A stretch of DNA of 39,299 nt from Candidatus Pacearchaeota archaeon (GCA_017608305.1 JAFCGC010000010.1:1-39299); one strand, 5' to 3'; positions 24,422-33,722 are shown, numbered from the stretch's first letter. The notes: generated by a model not told the origin, from the sequence alone. Made by a program: numbers and translations.

Positions 24422-26230
24422 ATGAAAAAAAGAGTGTTCATATTCATTTTTCTTTTATTAGCTTTGATTCCTTTTTTAGTTGCAGATGAAAATGAAATAA
24501 CAATTTCTGAAGAAACCGATGAAGATGATAAAGTAGAGAAAGCATATGATTGTTTAAAAGATAAAATAGAAGATAGAGAATGTGATGATTTATCTTTAGA
24601 AGAACAAATTTTTTCTTTATTGGCAGTTGGTAAATGTAGGAGTGAGGTTAATGATGATTCTAAAAGTGATGAATGTTGGCCAAAATCTGGATGTAAAATA
24701 AAAACAACAGCCCAAGCAATTTTAGCTTTAAAAGGAGATAGTAAAGCAGAAGAATGGTTAATCTCTCAAAATACAACTACTTCAGATCTTAACTGGTATT
24801 TACAAATTGATAGTTCAGAGCCTACAACTTGCACAATTCAATACACAGGATCTTCTAGTACAATAAATATAGGAGAAGATAAAAAAATAAACTCTGCTGC
24901 AGGAAGTTGTTTGCCTTTGTCTTCAGGAGATTATTGGTTTAGAATTCTTCCTTCTTGCTATGATGAAGAATTTGAAATTTCTTGCAATCAAGGATTTTAT
25001 TCAAACCTCTTGTTTAAAAAATCTGATTCACCTACAATTCATGTTTCAGAAAAAACTAATTCTGCTTCTGCAGAAGGATCAACCACTGAAAAAATAAATT
25101 CTTATTGCTTTGGAAATAGTGCTTCTTGTGATTATGAAGGAAGTTTATGGGCAGCACTTGTTTTAGATAAAGAGGATTATGATGTCACTGCTTTTTATCC
25201 TTATTTAATTACAATGGCAGAAGAATCTGACAATGAAAAATATCTTCCAGAAGCGTTTTTATATGCTTTATTAGGAGATGTATATAGAAATGATTTATTG
25301 ATGAAGCAAAAAACAGAAGGGTGGTGGTCTGAGTCAGGAAATAAATATTATGATACTGCTTTAGCATTATACCCTATTTCTGATGAACCTTTAGAAAAAC
25401 AAAAAACTCAAGAATGGCTTTTAGGTGCTCAGGATGATGATGGGTGTTGGCAAGGAAATATTCTTAACACAGCTTTTTTGTTGCACTCTCTTTGGCCAAG
25501 AGCCACTTCAGGAGGAAATGGTGATGGGGACGATGAAGATTGTGAAGATAAAGGTTATTATTGTTTAACAAAATTAGATTGTGAGGGGTTAGATGGAACA
25601 GAGATGGGATTCGGAGGATGTTCAGGAGCACAAGTTTGTTGTGATGAGGATAAACCTCTTTCAAGTTGTTCAGAATTAAATGGAGATGTTTGCAATTCAG
25701 GCGAAAGATGTGTTGGAGGGAGACAAGAAGAAGTTGCTGATGATTTAAGTTCTGGAGAAATTTGCTGTGTTGGAGGAAGATGTGAAGAATCAAGCACACC
25801 CACAACTTCAGAGTGTGAAGATAATGGTGGTATTTGTGAAGATTTTTGTAGAGATGGATATGAAACAAATTTTCTTTATGATTGTGGTTCTGATGATTTT
25901 TGTTGTATGAAAGAGACAAAAAAATCAAGTTATATTTGGATTTGGATTTTAATTATACTTATCATTTTAGTAGTTGTTGGAATAATGTTTAAAGATAAAT
26001 TAAGAAGATTTTGGTTTAAACTTAAATCTAAGTTTGGTGGATCAAGGCCAGGACCAGGGCCAGGAGGGCCTTTTTTTGCTCCGCCTCCTTCATCAACAAT
26101 GCCGATAAGAAGAGCTCCTAGAAGAATAATGCCTCCAAGAAGAAGAGCTCCTGCAAGAAGGCCACCGGCTAGAAAAAAACCAACTGATTTTGACAATGTT
26201 CTCAAAAAACTAAAAGAGATTGGGGGATGA
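24422..26230 (+). CDS. Anchored surface protein with alpha-toroid-like and cysteine-rich domains
   Basis: 602 residues from the ATG at 24422. A signal peptide is followed by helical repeats like the terpenoid-cyclase/alpha-2-macroglobulin toroid (TTAQAILALKG, SLWAALVLDKEDYDVTAFYP, EWLLGAQDDDGCWQGN, LNTAFLLHSLWP). Next come three short cysteine modules of the form C-x6-C-x(3-5)-C...CC (about residues 370-500), a membrane helix, and a cytoplasmic tail rich in Pro and Arg (RRAPRRIMPPRRRAPARRPP). No thioester motif was seen. It lies 11 bp after primase and is probably read from the same mRNA. The basic proline tail is unusual and could bind nucleic acid or a partner. Confidence 0.72.
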   Translation: MKKRVFIFIFLLLALIPFLVADENEITISEETDEDDKVEKAYDCLKDKIEDRECDDLSLEEQIFSLLAVGKCRSEVNDDSKSDECWPKSGCKIKTTAQAILALKGDSKAEEWLISQNTTTSDLNWYLQIDSSEPTTCTIQYTGSSSTINIGEDKKINSAAGSCLPLSSGDYWFRILPSCYDEEFEISCNQGFYSNLLFKKSDSPTIHVSEKTNSASAEGSTTEKINSYCFGNSASCDYEGSLWAALVLDKEDYDVTAFYPYLITMAEESDNEKYLPEAFLYALLGDVYRNDLLMKQKTEGWWSESGNKYYDTALALYPISDEPLEKQKTQEWLLGAQDDDGCWQGNILNTAFLLHSLWPRATSGGNGDGDDEDCEDKGYYCLTKLDCEGLDGTEMGFGGCSGAQVCCDEDKPLSSCSELNGDVCNSGERCVGGRQEEVADDLSSGEICCVGGRCEESSTPTTSECEDNGGICEDFCRDGYETNFLYDCGSDDFCCMKETKKSSYIWIWILIILIILVVVGIMFKDKLRRFWFKLKSKFGGSRPGPGPGGPFFAPPPSSTMPIRRAPRRIMPPRRRAPARRPPARKKPTDFDNVLKKLKEIGG

Positions 26231-26289
26231 ATTTTCTAAATAATTCATTTCTATAATAGGTATTGGTAATCTTTCCAAGTAACCCAAAA

Positions 26290-26359
26290 GATGTTATTCT
26301 GAAGTGATGACAAATAGAAAGTTTTAAATACACTAAATTTGTTTGCAAATCAAGTTAAA
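26290..26359 (+). promoter_or_regulatory. Promoter of the large dockerin gene
   Basis: TGTTATTCTGAAGT is followed by a TATA-like GTTTTAAATAC and CTAAATTTGTTTGCA, matching the promoter of the dockerin gene at 10211-11047 almost base for base. The start site should fall within a few bases of the ATG at 26360, so the mRNA has a very short leader or none. Confidence 0.6.
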
Positions 26360-29300
26360 ATGATGCAAACAAAAACATTTTTGGCCTTAATCCTCGGGTT
26401 AGTTCTTTTTTCAGGGATAATTGGGGGACAAACTGGTTTAGGATTAGATAGTGGCAAGAAAAAACTTGATCCAGAAGATTTTTTAAGTTCACATCTCCAA
26501 GGAGATGTAGATGGAGATAATGATGTTGATATGGATGATTATGAATTTTTAAGAGATTATTTGTATTTTAATGGTGATGCACCAAATCCATTAGAATTTG
26601 GAAATGTTAATGAAAAAGGGGATATTGATATTAGTGATATAACTCTTTTAATTGAAATTCTTAAGGAAAACAATGCCCCAATATTTACAGCTACACCTGC
26701 AATTCCCTCTTCTATACTAGAAGGACAATCTCATGTTTTTAAAGTTCAAGTATATGATGCAGATGGAGATCCAATAGAAATTAAATGGTATTTGGATTCA
26801 GAATTGGTATCTACTACTAACGAATATAATTTTACTTCAGATTATGCTGGGGTTTACACCATAAAAGTGGTTATCTCAGACGGGGAATTAAGTAATTTTC
26901 TTGAATTTAATGTGAGGGTGGGTAAGCAAACTAGGATAATGCAGGCAATATATGGTTGTCAAGACTTAGATGTGGAAAATAGAGCTTATAGTCTACAAAA
27001 TGACATAACAACATCTGGAACTTGTTTTGTAGTAAAAGCTAATAATATTTTATTGGATTTAAATGGGCATAGTATTACTGGCGATGGTTCTGGGCAAGGA
27101 GTTTATATTAGAATCTATAATGAGGCAACTATTAAGAATGGTTTAATATCAAATTTTGCAGAAGGAATCAAAATAGATAATTCGGACGATAACATTATAG
27201 AAAATAATACAATTGAACATAACAGACACCAAGGAATTTATATTTTTAGGGGTGAAAACAATGAAATATTTCAAAATCATATCCAGTATAATACCGAGGA
27301 TTATGGGTCTGCGGAGATTGAATTAGATGGTTCTGATAACAATCTTATTGAAAACAACAAGGTTGAAAATGGAGCTAAATTTGGGATACAAATATTTGGT
27401 TCAAATAATAATATTTTAAGAAACAATCATGTTGGAAATAATGCGTGGCTTGGAATTGATTTAAATGTAGCTTCTGATAATTTTGTACAAAATAATGTTA
27501 TTGAAAAGAATGGTGCATATGGGATCTATCTCGGTGGTGGAAATACACGAGAAAATAAAAATAATATTATTCATGGGAATACTATTCTTCAAAATAATAA
27601 GGGGGGGATTATATTAACTAGTGCAGATAATTATCTTAATATTATAACTTCTAACATAATTGATAATAATTATGGAAATGGTATTGAGCTAAGTGCAAAA
27701 AATGAGAATGAGATTTCAAAAAATATTATAAAGGATAATTCTATTTTGGATAATTGGGAGGCAGGAATTTTTATCTCTGGAAATGGAGCCATAGGTAATT
27801 TGGTTGGTAATAACCAAATTGAAAGACAAGATTATGGAATTTATTTTGATGCAAGTTCAAATAATATAGAATCTAATTCTATTAAGGGTAATGAAATTGG
27901 AATTTTTTTTGAAGATATTTCTGAATCAAACATCCTTTCTGGAAATTATATTGAGAACAACCTTATAGGGGTTGCCCTCGATGACAAGGATAACCAAAAC
28001 AATCTTTTTTATAATAATGTTTTTAATAATCCTCAAAATTTTGAGATAGAAGATGATAGTATCAATTTATGGAATACAGGAAGAACTTCAGGGACAAACA
28101 TCATCGGAGGTTCTTATCTTGGTGGAAATTATTGGGCAAACCCTAATGGCACAGGTTTCTCTGAAACATGTGAAGATGATAACCACGATGGAATATGCGA
28201 CATTAATTATATTTTGGATCAAAATAATATAGATTATCTCCCTTTGACCTACCCCCCTTTAGATGAAGATCCAATGTTTTGTAACTTCCCAGACAATGGA
28301 AATTTAGAAATTAATATTGATGATATAGATGTAATTAAAGGTTTTGGAGATAATGATGAGTGGTTTCCTCTTGACCAAGTTGAAATAGAAGTAGAAATAG
28401 AAAATAATGGGGACGAAGAAATAGAAAATATTGAAGTTGAATGGGGTTTATACAATAAAGGAACAAATGAATTTATAATGGATGATGAAGAAGATGAGTT
28501 TGATCTTGGGGGTGGAAAGGATAAAGAATTAGTAATAAACTTTAAGCTAGATGATATTGATGAATTAAAAGATGGGGATTGGGTATTTTATGTTTGGGCT
28601 ACTGGAGAAGATGATGAGTTTAATGAAGATAAAACTTGTGCAAGTGATTCAGAAAATGTAGAAATTATAATTGAAGATGATTTTGTTATATTGGATAATA
28701 TAACAATCACCCCAGAAATAGTAAGAGCTGGTGAAGAAATAAAGATAACCGCAGATGTTTGGAATATTGGGGATGATGATCAAGATGATGTATATGCGAG
28801 AATTACTAATCAAAAGTTAGGTATAGACCAGCGGATAAATATTGGTGATGTAGATGCTTTTGAAAGTGAAGAATTAAATTCTATCATAGAAATTCCCTTA
28901 GAAGCCATAGAAGGAACCTATATTTTTGACTTAGATGTATATGATGAAGATAATAATGTTTATGAGAATGATTTTAATTATGGTGAAGCTAAGTTTTTTG
29001 TTCCTATTTTAGTTGAAAGATCTAAACCACTTATTATTGAAAGCATTGTTTACCCCTCTTGGAATAATGGAAGTATAAGAACCGCAGATGTGGATTTCGT
29101 CGGTGTTCCAACAGAAATTGCTATGAAAATAAATATCTCTATGCAAGGTAAATTGATGTTTAACTTTTATGATTCTTTTAATCCTGAAGCAAAGTTAGGT
29201 GGGGGAGGACCTTTTTATAACTTTGAAGATGATATACTTTTATTAAGAGAGGATAATGGTGGGATTCCAGGAGGAGTATTAGAATCTTTGAATAATCCTT

Positions 29301-29785
29301 TTGTTTTGAATAATAAAAATTATGTTATAACTGAAAATGAATATTCTACAGGAGAGTATTGGATAACTGTACAAGGTGATTCTGTGGGTAGACCAATTAA
29401 TCATATTTATGATGGTGTTCCAAGTGCTGGTGCTAATATTCCTTGGCCAGGAAGTCCAAAATATTTTTCTGAAGGTAAATGGAATAATTATATTTATGGA
29501 AGCTTTGCTTCAGAATTATATGTCGTTTCGAATTTTGAAATTGAACCTTTAAGGGGAGATTTTAATGGAGACGGAATTATAGATTTATCAGATATTGACT
29601 TTTTAATTGCTTTTTTATATTATGGTGGACCAGAACCAACACATTATGAATTAGGAGATGTTACTGGTGATGCAAGTGTTGATATCTCTGATGTTGTTTA
29701 TTTGATTAGTTATGTTTACTATGGTGGTCCTGCACCTATCCCTTTGGAAACTCAATCTCTCAAAAATCAATTTCAATTCTTGTAG
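26360..29785 (+). CDS. Large surface protein with a right-handed beta-helix and dockerins at both ends
   Basis: 1141 residues from the ATG at 26360; the TTG at 26339 would precede the expected start site. Order: signal peptide; type I dockerin (two DxDxDxD loops, ~45-100); PKD-like domain (~105-190); a long parallel beta-helix of NosD type with dozens of NNI/NNx turns (~200-640), ending CEDDNHDGICDINYILDQNN; CARDB-like domains with acidic loops (~660-930); another beta domain; and a second dockerin (RGDFNGDGIIDLSDIDFLIA...GDVTGDASVDISDVVYLI). Such helices often bind or process polysaccharides. No membrane anchor is visible, so the dockerins may hold it to cohesin proteins. Confidence 0.82.
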   Translation: MMQTKTFLALILGLVLFSGIIGGQTGLGLDSGKKKLDPEDFLSSHLQGDVDGDNDVDMDDYEFLRDYLYFNGDAPNPLEFGNVNEKGDIDISDITLLIEILKENNAPIFTATPAIPSSILEGQSHVFKVQVYDADGDPIEIKWYLDSELVSTTNEYNFTSDYAGVYTIKVVISDGELSNFLEFNVRVGKQTRIMQAIYGCQDLDVENRAYSLQNDITTSGTCFVVKANNILLDLNGHSITGDGSGQGVYIRIYNEATIKNGLISNFAEGIKIDNSDDNIIENNTIEHNRHQGIYIFRGENNEIFQNHIQYNTEDYGSAEIELDGSDNNLIENNKVENGAKFGIQIFGSNNNILRNNHVGNNAWLGIDLNVASDNFVQNNVIEKNGAYGIYLGGGNTRENKNNIIHGNTILQNNKGGIILTSADNYLNIITSNIIDNNYGNGIELSAKNENEISKNIIKDNSILDNWEAGIFISGNGAIGNLVGNNQIERQDYGIYFDASSNNIESNSIKGNEIGIFFEDISESNILSGNYIENNLIGVALDDKDNQNNLFYNNVFNNPQNFEIEDDSINLWNTGRTSGTNIIGGSYLGGNYWANPNGTGFSETCEDDNHDGICDINYILDQNNIDYLPLTYPPLDEDPMFCNFPDNGNLEINIDDIDVIKGFGDNDEWFPLDQVEIEVEIENNGDEEIENIEVEWGLYNKGTNEFIMDDEEDEFDLGGGKDKELVINFKLDDIDELKDGDWVFYVWATGEDDEFNEDKTCASDSENVEIIIEDDFVILDNITITPEIVRAGEEIKITADVWNIGDDDQDDVYARITNQKLGIDQRINIGDVDAFESEELNSIIEIPLEAIEGTYIFDLDVYDEDNNVYENDFNYGEAKFFVPILVERSKPLIIESIVYPSWNNGSIRTADVDFVGVPTEIAMKINISMQGKLMFNFYDSFNPEAKLGGGGPFYNFEDDILLLREDNGGIPGGVLESLNNPFVLNNKNYVITENEYSTGEYWITVQGDSVGRPINHIYDGVPSAGANIPWPGSPKYFSEGKWNNYIYGSFASELYVVSNFEIEPLRGDFNGDGIIDLSDIDFLIAFLYYGGPEPTHYELGDVTGDASVDISDVVYLISYVYYGGPAPIPLETQSLKNQFQFL

Positions 29786-29813
29786 AGGCCCAAACCTACA
29801 ATAGAGATTTTTT
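29780..29813 (+). terminator. Hairpin plus T-tract after the large dockerin gene
   Basis: TTGTAG and CTACAA (29780-29785 and 29796-29801) can pair around a ten-base loop, with TTTTTT at 29808-29813. The first arm includes the stop codon. This fits an intrinsic terminator separating the dockerin gene from the regulator gene. Confidence 0.5.
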
Positions 29814-29851
29814 ACTTGAACAAAAATTCACCGCATGAATCAAGAATTATT

Positions 29852-30280
29852 ATGAAAAAAGAAAAAGCAATAAAATTAGATGAATTAGATTTAAAGATTT
29901 TAAAAAGTCTTTCTGAAAATGCAAGAAAACCAATAATTGATATTGCTCAAGAAACAAAATCAACAGTAAGAATTGCAACTTATAGAATAAAACAACTATT
30001 AAAGAAAAAAATAATCTTAGGATTTAAGATTGCTTTGAACTATGAACTTTTAGGAATTAAATTTTATAAAACATTCATTTATTTAGACAATCCAAAAAAA
30101 GAAAAAATAAAGTCTCTTTTGGATTTTTTAGCTTTTCAAAAAAACACAATTCATAATGTAAGAGTTTTGGGTAATTGGGATCTTGAACCAGAATTTGAGG
30201 TTTACTCAGAACAAGAATTTGACAAAATCCTTAACAGTCTAAAAAACAATTTTTCAGACATAATAAAAAAATTGAGATAA
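29852..30280 (+). CDS. Lrp/AsnC family transcription regulator
   Basis: 142 residues from the ATG at 29852; a TTG at 29816 would add 12. The N-terminal helix-turn-helix reads KLDELDLKILKSLSENARKP, then IIDIAQETKSTVRIATYRIK as the DNA-reading part, and KKKIILGFKIALNYELLGI as the wing and linker. The rest is an alpha-beta domain in the place of the RAM ligand/assembly domain (FYKTFIYLDNP, HNVRVLGNWDLEPEFEVYSE). The length is normal. Such proteins act as dimers or octamers sensing amino acids or state. Its targets may include the surface genes on either side, but no operator was identified. Confidence 0.85.
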   Translation: MKKEKAIKLDELDLKILKSLSENARKPIIDIAQETKSTVRIATYRIKQLLKKKIILGFKIALNYELLGIKFYKTFIYLDNPKKEKIKSLLDFLAFQKNTIHNVRVLGNWDLEPEFEVYSEQEFDKILNSLKNNFSDIIKKLR

Positions 30281-30350
30281 TTACAATTTCAAAAGAACAT
30301 AAATTTGTTTATTTCTAAAAATTTATTAACCCTTTTTTCCTTAATAAAAC

Positions 30351-31649
30351 ATGAAAAAGATTTTAATATTAATCGGTTTGTTATTTTTATTCCCTCTTGT
30401 TTCTGCAGTTAGTATTGAGATAAATGAAGAGTATAGTCAAGGAGAAACTCTTCTTGCAGAAATTTCTGGAAATTTTGTAAATTCTTTCTCAAAAGACAAT
30501 ATAGTTTTTTATAAAAGACACATGGATATACCCATAAATTTTGAGGTTTCCAAAATAGAAAACAAATATTATGTTTATGCTTCTCTTTTAGGAAAAACTC
30601 CAGATAATTATTCTATTTCTTTGGAAAATATAAAATATGTAAAAGCCGGAAAAACTCTTGAAGAAGATATTAGTAAAGCATTTATTATAACAAATAAAAC
30701 AGCAGATTTTACAATAACTCCAGGCTTTGTAATAACTAATGATGATTTTTCTGTAAATGTTTATAATTTACAAGACTCTGAAATAACAGTTGATATTTCA
30801 ATAGACCCTGAAACTATTGAAGAAGGTCTTTTTGCTTCATTACTTGAAGAAGATTCAGGTGAATCTCTAAGTTCTATAGATATCTTATCAGATCAAACAA
30901 AAAAAATAAATTTTAATGTAGGAGATATAAATGAATCCAAAATAAGAACAATCGAATTCAAATCTGAAAACACAAGATATAATTTTCCTGCTTATGTTTA
31001 CACTAATGAAACAAAGACAAAAGAGAAAAAAGAAAGTTACAGGTTTGAGCCTAAAGAATTAAATCTTTCTATGGCAACAGACTCTAGCAAGAACATTATT
31101 TTTTATTTATATAATAATGGGGACTTTGATTTAGAAGATATAGATTTAGAAATTTCAAGTAGTTTAGATCCTTATGTTTCACTTTCTATTGAGGAAATAG
31201 ATAAATTAGAAGAAGGAGAAAGTGTTAAACTTGAATTGTTTTTAGATTCTTCTGAAAATGCAGGAATTTTTGAAGGGGATATAAAAGCAAAAACAAATGA
31301 AAGTCTTTATACTTATCTAGATCTCACTCTTAATTTTGTGAAAGATTATGTACCTCTTGAGGAAGATGAATTAAATATAACAGATCCTGCAAAAACTCAG
31401 ACTTGCGAAGAAGTTAGTGGAACAATTTGTAAAGAAGATGAAAAATGCAGTGAACCAACTATTTATTTAGATGATAATTGTTGTTTAGCAACTTGTGAAA
31501 AACCAGATTCAGGCTCATCAGGAAAAATAATAGGTTGGTCAATAGTAATAGCAGTTATTGTTTTTGTACTCTGGTTTTTAAAGAACAAATATAGTAGGAC
31601 TAGAAGAAATTTTAATTTATTGAATATTGCTAAAGGAAGAAGGTATTAA
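30351..31649 (+). CDS. Type I membrane surface protein with cysteine module
   Basis: 432 residues: signal peptide (1-19, ending FPLVSA), three or more beta-sandwich domains (the last resembling the CARDB/NEW3 type, around LYNNGDFDLEDIDLEI), then a cysteine module CEEVSGTICKEDEKCSEPTI with a later CC and C, one membrane helix (IIGWSIVIAVIVFVLWFL) and a basic tail. The cysteine module matches those before the helix of the protein at 24422. It probably displays folded domains on the surface. A TATA-like AAATTTATTAACC at about 30318-30330 lies upstream, near an almost leaderless ATG. No enzyme signature was seen. Confidence 0.75.
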   Translation: MKKILILIGLLFLFPLVSAVSIEINEEYSQGETLLAEISGNFVNSFSKDNIVFYKRHMDIPINFEVSKIENKYYVYASLLGKTPDNYSISLENIKYVKAGKTLEEDISKAFIITNKTADFTITPGFVITNDDFSVNVYNLQDSEITVDISIDPETIEEGLFASLLEEDSGESLSSIDILSDQTKKINFNVGDINESKIRTIEFKSENTRYNFPAYVYTNETKTKEKKESYRFEPKELNLSMATDSSKNIIFYLYNNGDFDLEDIDLEISSSLDPYVSLSIEEIDKLEEGESVKLELFLDSSENAGIFEGDIKAKTNESLYTYLDLTLNFVKDYVPLEEDELNITDPAKTQTCEEVSGTICKEDEKCSEPTIYLDDNCCLATCEKPDSGSSGKIIGWSIVIAVIVFVLWFLKNKYSRTRRNFNLLNIAKGRRY

Positions 31650-31673
31650 TCTTTAAAAAAATACAACATTCCT

Positions 31674-31891
31674 TCAAATGTCTTTTTTAACTGTTTCTGC
31701 ATGCTTTTTTGATAATTCTACAGCTTGTTCGTAATTAATGTTTTTTCCTTTATGTTTATATTGATTTCTATTAGCTGTTGGAGTTATTCCTACTATCTTC
31801 TCCAAATTTTTCAATAAGAGTAAAGTCCTGCATCATATTTTCCTCCACATCCTCCCGTACCATTAAATCCATCTAGACCCATTTTTCTCAT
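31674..31891 (-). pseudogene. Small gene interrupted by an apparent one-base frameshift
   Basis: An ATG at 31891, with AGAGGA at good spacing, opens a frame MRKMGLDGFNGTGGCGGKYD ending at TGA after 26 codons (31811). Immediately after, in the frame two bases later, an uninterrupted stretch continues LKNLEKIVGITPTANRNQYK and ends in TGA at 31674. One extra T in TATTGAAAAA near 31813 would join them into a 72-residue protein. It may be a real pseudogene, programmed frameshifting or a sequencing error. Alternatively an ATG at about 31831 in the third frame has GGAGG upstream but ends after 21 codons. No family recognised. Confidence 0.5.
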
Positions 31892-31938
31892 AATTTAATC
31901 CTCTTTTAGATATTTATAAATTTTTATATATTAGGATA

Positions 31939-32262
31939 TTAATTGAAATTTTTTTTGTTCAATAAATAATCTGCAATTGCTGTTATGAAAAGACCTTCAT
32001 CTTTCGGAGGTCCAAGATGATATGGGATTTCGGCTATTCTGTAAACTTCTTTATCATAAGCCATAAATTCTAGAAGTTTATTAACTTTTTTTCGAATATC
32101 TTTTGAGATTTTTTTATTTGCTCTTGCTAATATGTTTTCTCTTTTAGATTTAGGAATATTTTTCATCCTAGATATATTTTTTGCTATATCTTCATATCCT
32201 TGAAAATCAATCTCTAGTTCAACTGCAACCAAAGGAATAGAATTAACTTCTTTATTTATCAT
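31939..32262 (-). CDS. Conserved-looking small protein, unknown function
   Basis: 107 residues, soluble, mainly helical. Notable segments are YEDIAKNISRMKNIPKSKRE, a basic helix, and the ending YHLGPPKDEGLFITAIADYL. It overlaps the upstream gene (32252-32698) by 11 bp, so it belongs to the operon with that gene and the HhH protein. There are no cysteines or metal motif, and I cannot name a family. Confidence 0.65.
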   Translation of the reverse strand: MINKEVNSIPLVAVELEIDFQGYEDIAKNISRMKNIPKSKRENILARANKKISKDIRKKVNKLLEFMAYDKEVYRIAEIPYHLGPPKDEGLFITAIADYLLNKKNFN

Positions 32263-32698
32263 TTTTTTTCTTTTCTAATACTTCTCTTAGTTTTCTTTCC
32301 AAAATAATTTTTTCATTTTGTAAAACCCGAGCAACTTCATCATATTGATGCAATCTTCTTGCGATTTCATTTACAACTTCATTTAAATTATTATTTTGAA
32401 GAGTTATATTTTCTGGAGATACAATTTCTATATGTGCAGGCATATATCTAAATATTAAACCCAGGAGCTGCATAATGTTTTCAACTTCAATTTCTATTTC
32501 AGCATAAGTTGTATAGAGGTCTTTTTGATCTTTTACTAATTTAGTTTCATGGATCTTTTTATTTTCAACTTTAACCCCCTTTTCTTCATTGATTTTATTA
32601 ATTAAATCTTCTAGAGTTTTAACTAAATGTTCTGGAGGTCTTCCAAGTATTTCCAATATAAGAGAAGCCCTTATTTTTTTCCCTTCATCCAAACTCAT
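32252..32698 (-). CDS. Soluble helical/ACT-like protein, unknown function
   Basis: 148 residues. An alpha-beta part (KKIRASLILEILGRPPEHLV, TLEDLINKINEE, then YTTYAEIEIEVENIMQLLGL and MPAHIEIVSPENI) is followed by a coiled-coil-like basic helix (ARVLQNEKIILERKLREVLE). The order resembles a ferredoxin-like or ACT-type fold, but no ligand motif is visible. I believe similar proteins are widespread in DPANN genomes, without known function. It overlaps both neighbours (14 bp and 11 bp), so translation is coupled. Confidence 0.7.
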   Translation of the reverse strand: MSLDEGKKIRASLILEILGRPPEHLVKTLEDLINKINEEKGVKVENKKIHETKLVKDQKDLYTTYAEIEIEVENIMQLLGLIFRYMPAHIEIVSPENITLQNNNLNEVVNEIARRLHQYDEVARVLQNEKIILERKLREVLEKKKNDK

Positions 32699-33263
32699 TT
32701 TCTTTATATTTTTGTTTTTTTAATAAAAATAAAATACCAATTAATATGCCAAAGACAACAAATCCCCACATAAACAAGGTACTTTTATTTAAAATTCTTT
32801 TCTCATCCTGAGTTTTTATAGTTTGTGGAGTTAGAGCAATTATTTCTGGAGTAGGAGGCTCAGGATCTTCATTTTGATTTATTTTATCATCCTTTCCCTC
32901 ACCCCCTTCAGAATCATTAATATTATCTGGATTCTCCTTAACTTGATCATTTTTCTCTTCTTTATCTTCAAGCGATTCATTTTCTTTATTTTCTATTTCT
33001 TCTTCAACACAAGCAAGGCCCTGGTCTTTTATTTTATTTAAAGTAATTTCACCAATTCCATAAACATCAATAAGGTCATCAACAGAATCAAAAGGTCTTG
33101 CATTAATTATTGCTTCTGCTTTGACAACACCTATACCATATAATTCATCAAGCTCTTCTGTGCTAGCAGTATTAATATCAATTTGCCCTTCTTGACAAGA
33201 TGCAGAAATATTATTAATTAAGATAATTACTAGAATAAAAACCAACACCATAATTTTATTCAT
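32685..33263 (-). CDS. Membrane-anchored helix-hairpin-helix (ComEA-like) protein
   Basis: 192 residues: signal peptide (1-22), then a double helix-hairpin-helix unit (QIDINTASTEELDELYGIGV, AEAIINARPFDSVDDLIDVY, GIGEITLNKIKDQGLACVE) like ComEA, which binds DNA without sequence preference. An acidic Glu/Asp/Asn linker of ~60 residues and a C-terminal membrane helix follow. A DNA-binding unit tethered outside the cell would fit DNA capture, useful to a cell with reduced biosynthesis (inference). Two cysteines (in ASCQEG and GLACVE) flank the unit and could form a disulfide. It leads the operon 33263-31939. Confidence 0.82.
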   Translation of the reverse strand: MNKIMVLVFILVIILINNISASCQEGQIDINTASTEELDELYGIGVVKAEAIINARPFDSVDDLIDVYGIGEITLNKIKDQGLACVEEEIENKENESLEDKEEKNDQVKENPDNINDSEGGEGKDDKINQNEDPEPPTPEIIALTPQTIKTQDEKRILNKSTLFMWGFVVFGILIGILFLLKKQKYKENEFG

Positions 33264-33302
33264 AATATTTTTTGGGATTAGATTAATTTAAGTTTTATTG
33301 CA

Positions 33303-33722
33303 CTAAACACCATGCTTCTTTTTAAAATCAACATATTCTATACTACCGCGTTTTTTACCTTTTTTTGCAATTAAAATTTCACTAAAAATTTTATTCTTCA
33401 ATAACCACTTACATTTTTCTTTTTCAGATTTATCAAGCCAGCCATTTGCCTTAACTTCAACACCTCTAAACTTATACCCCTTATCAACTATTGCCATTGA
33501 TGCACTAAAATCAGGAAAACCAGTACCAATTGATAATGCTCTTAAAAAAGGATTATATTTTCTTTTTGCAGGAATAATTTTATTGGCTTCAAGATCAACA
33601 TTGTTTGTCCATTTGTCAACAATCCATCCTTGAGATTCTAAATCTTTTCTAATTTTTGCTTCAAATCTAACTCCTGCAGCCCTATTTTTTTTACCTTGAA
33701 CTCTTTTTTTCTTTGTTTCCAT
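33303..33722 (-). CDS. PD-(D/E)XK nuclease-like protein
   Basis: 139 residues with the core pattern of restriction-endonuclease-like folds: Glu21 in RFEAKIRKDLESQGW, Asp71 in GTGFPDFSASMAI, and Glu89-Val-Lys91 in FRGVEVKANGWL, followed by a helix and a strand (LKNKIFSEILIAKK). The spacing and the GFPDF/EVKANG motifs support a Holliday-junction-resolvase- or VRR-type fold. It starts with a very basic stretch (KKKRVQGKKNR). No methyltransferase is nearby, so a housekeeping repair or recombination role is likelier than restriction. The exact family is not certain. Confidence 0.7.
   Translation of the reverse strand: METKKKRVQGKKNRAAGVRFEAKIRKDLESQGWIVDKWTNNVDLEANKIIPAKRKYNPFLRALSIGTGFPDFSASMAIVDKGYKFRGVEVKANGWLDKSEKEKCKWLLKNKIFSEILIAKKGKKRGSIEYVDFKKKHGV

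Noticed and set aside
25464-25928. A leftward 154-codon frame rich in His, Asn and Leu
   Set aside because: It lies opposite the cysteine-module part of the surface protein at 24422; its composition is the antisense of Asp/Glu/Gly/Cys codons.
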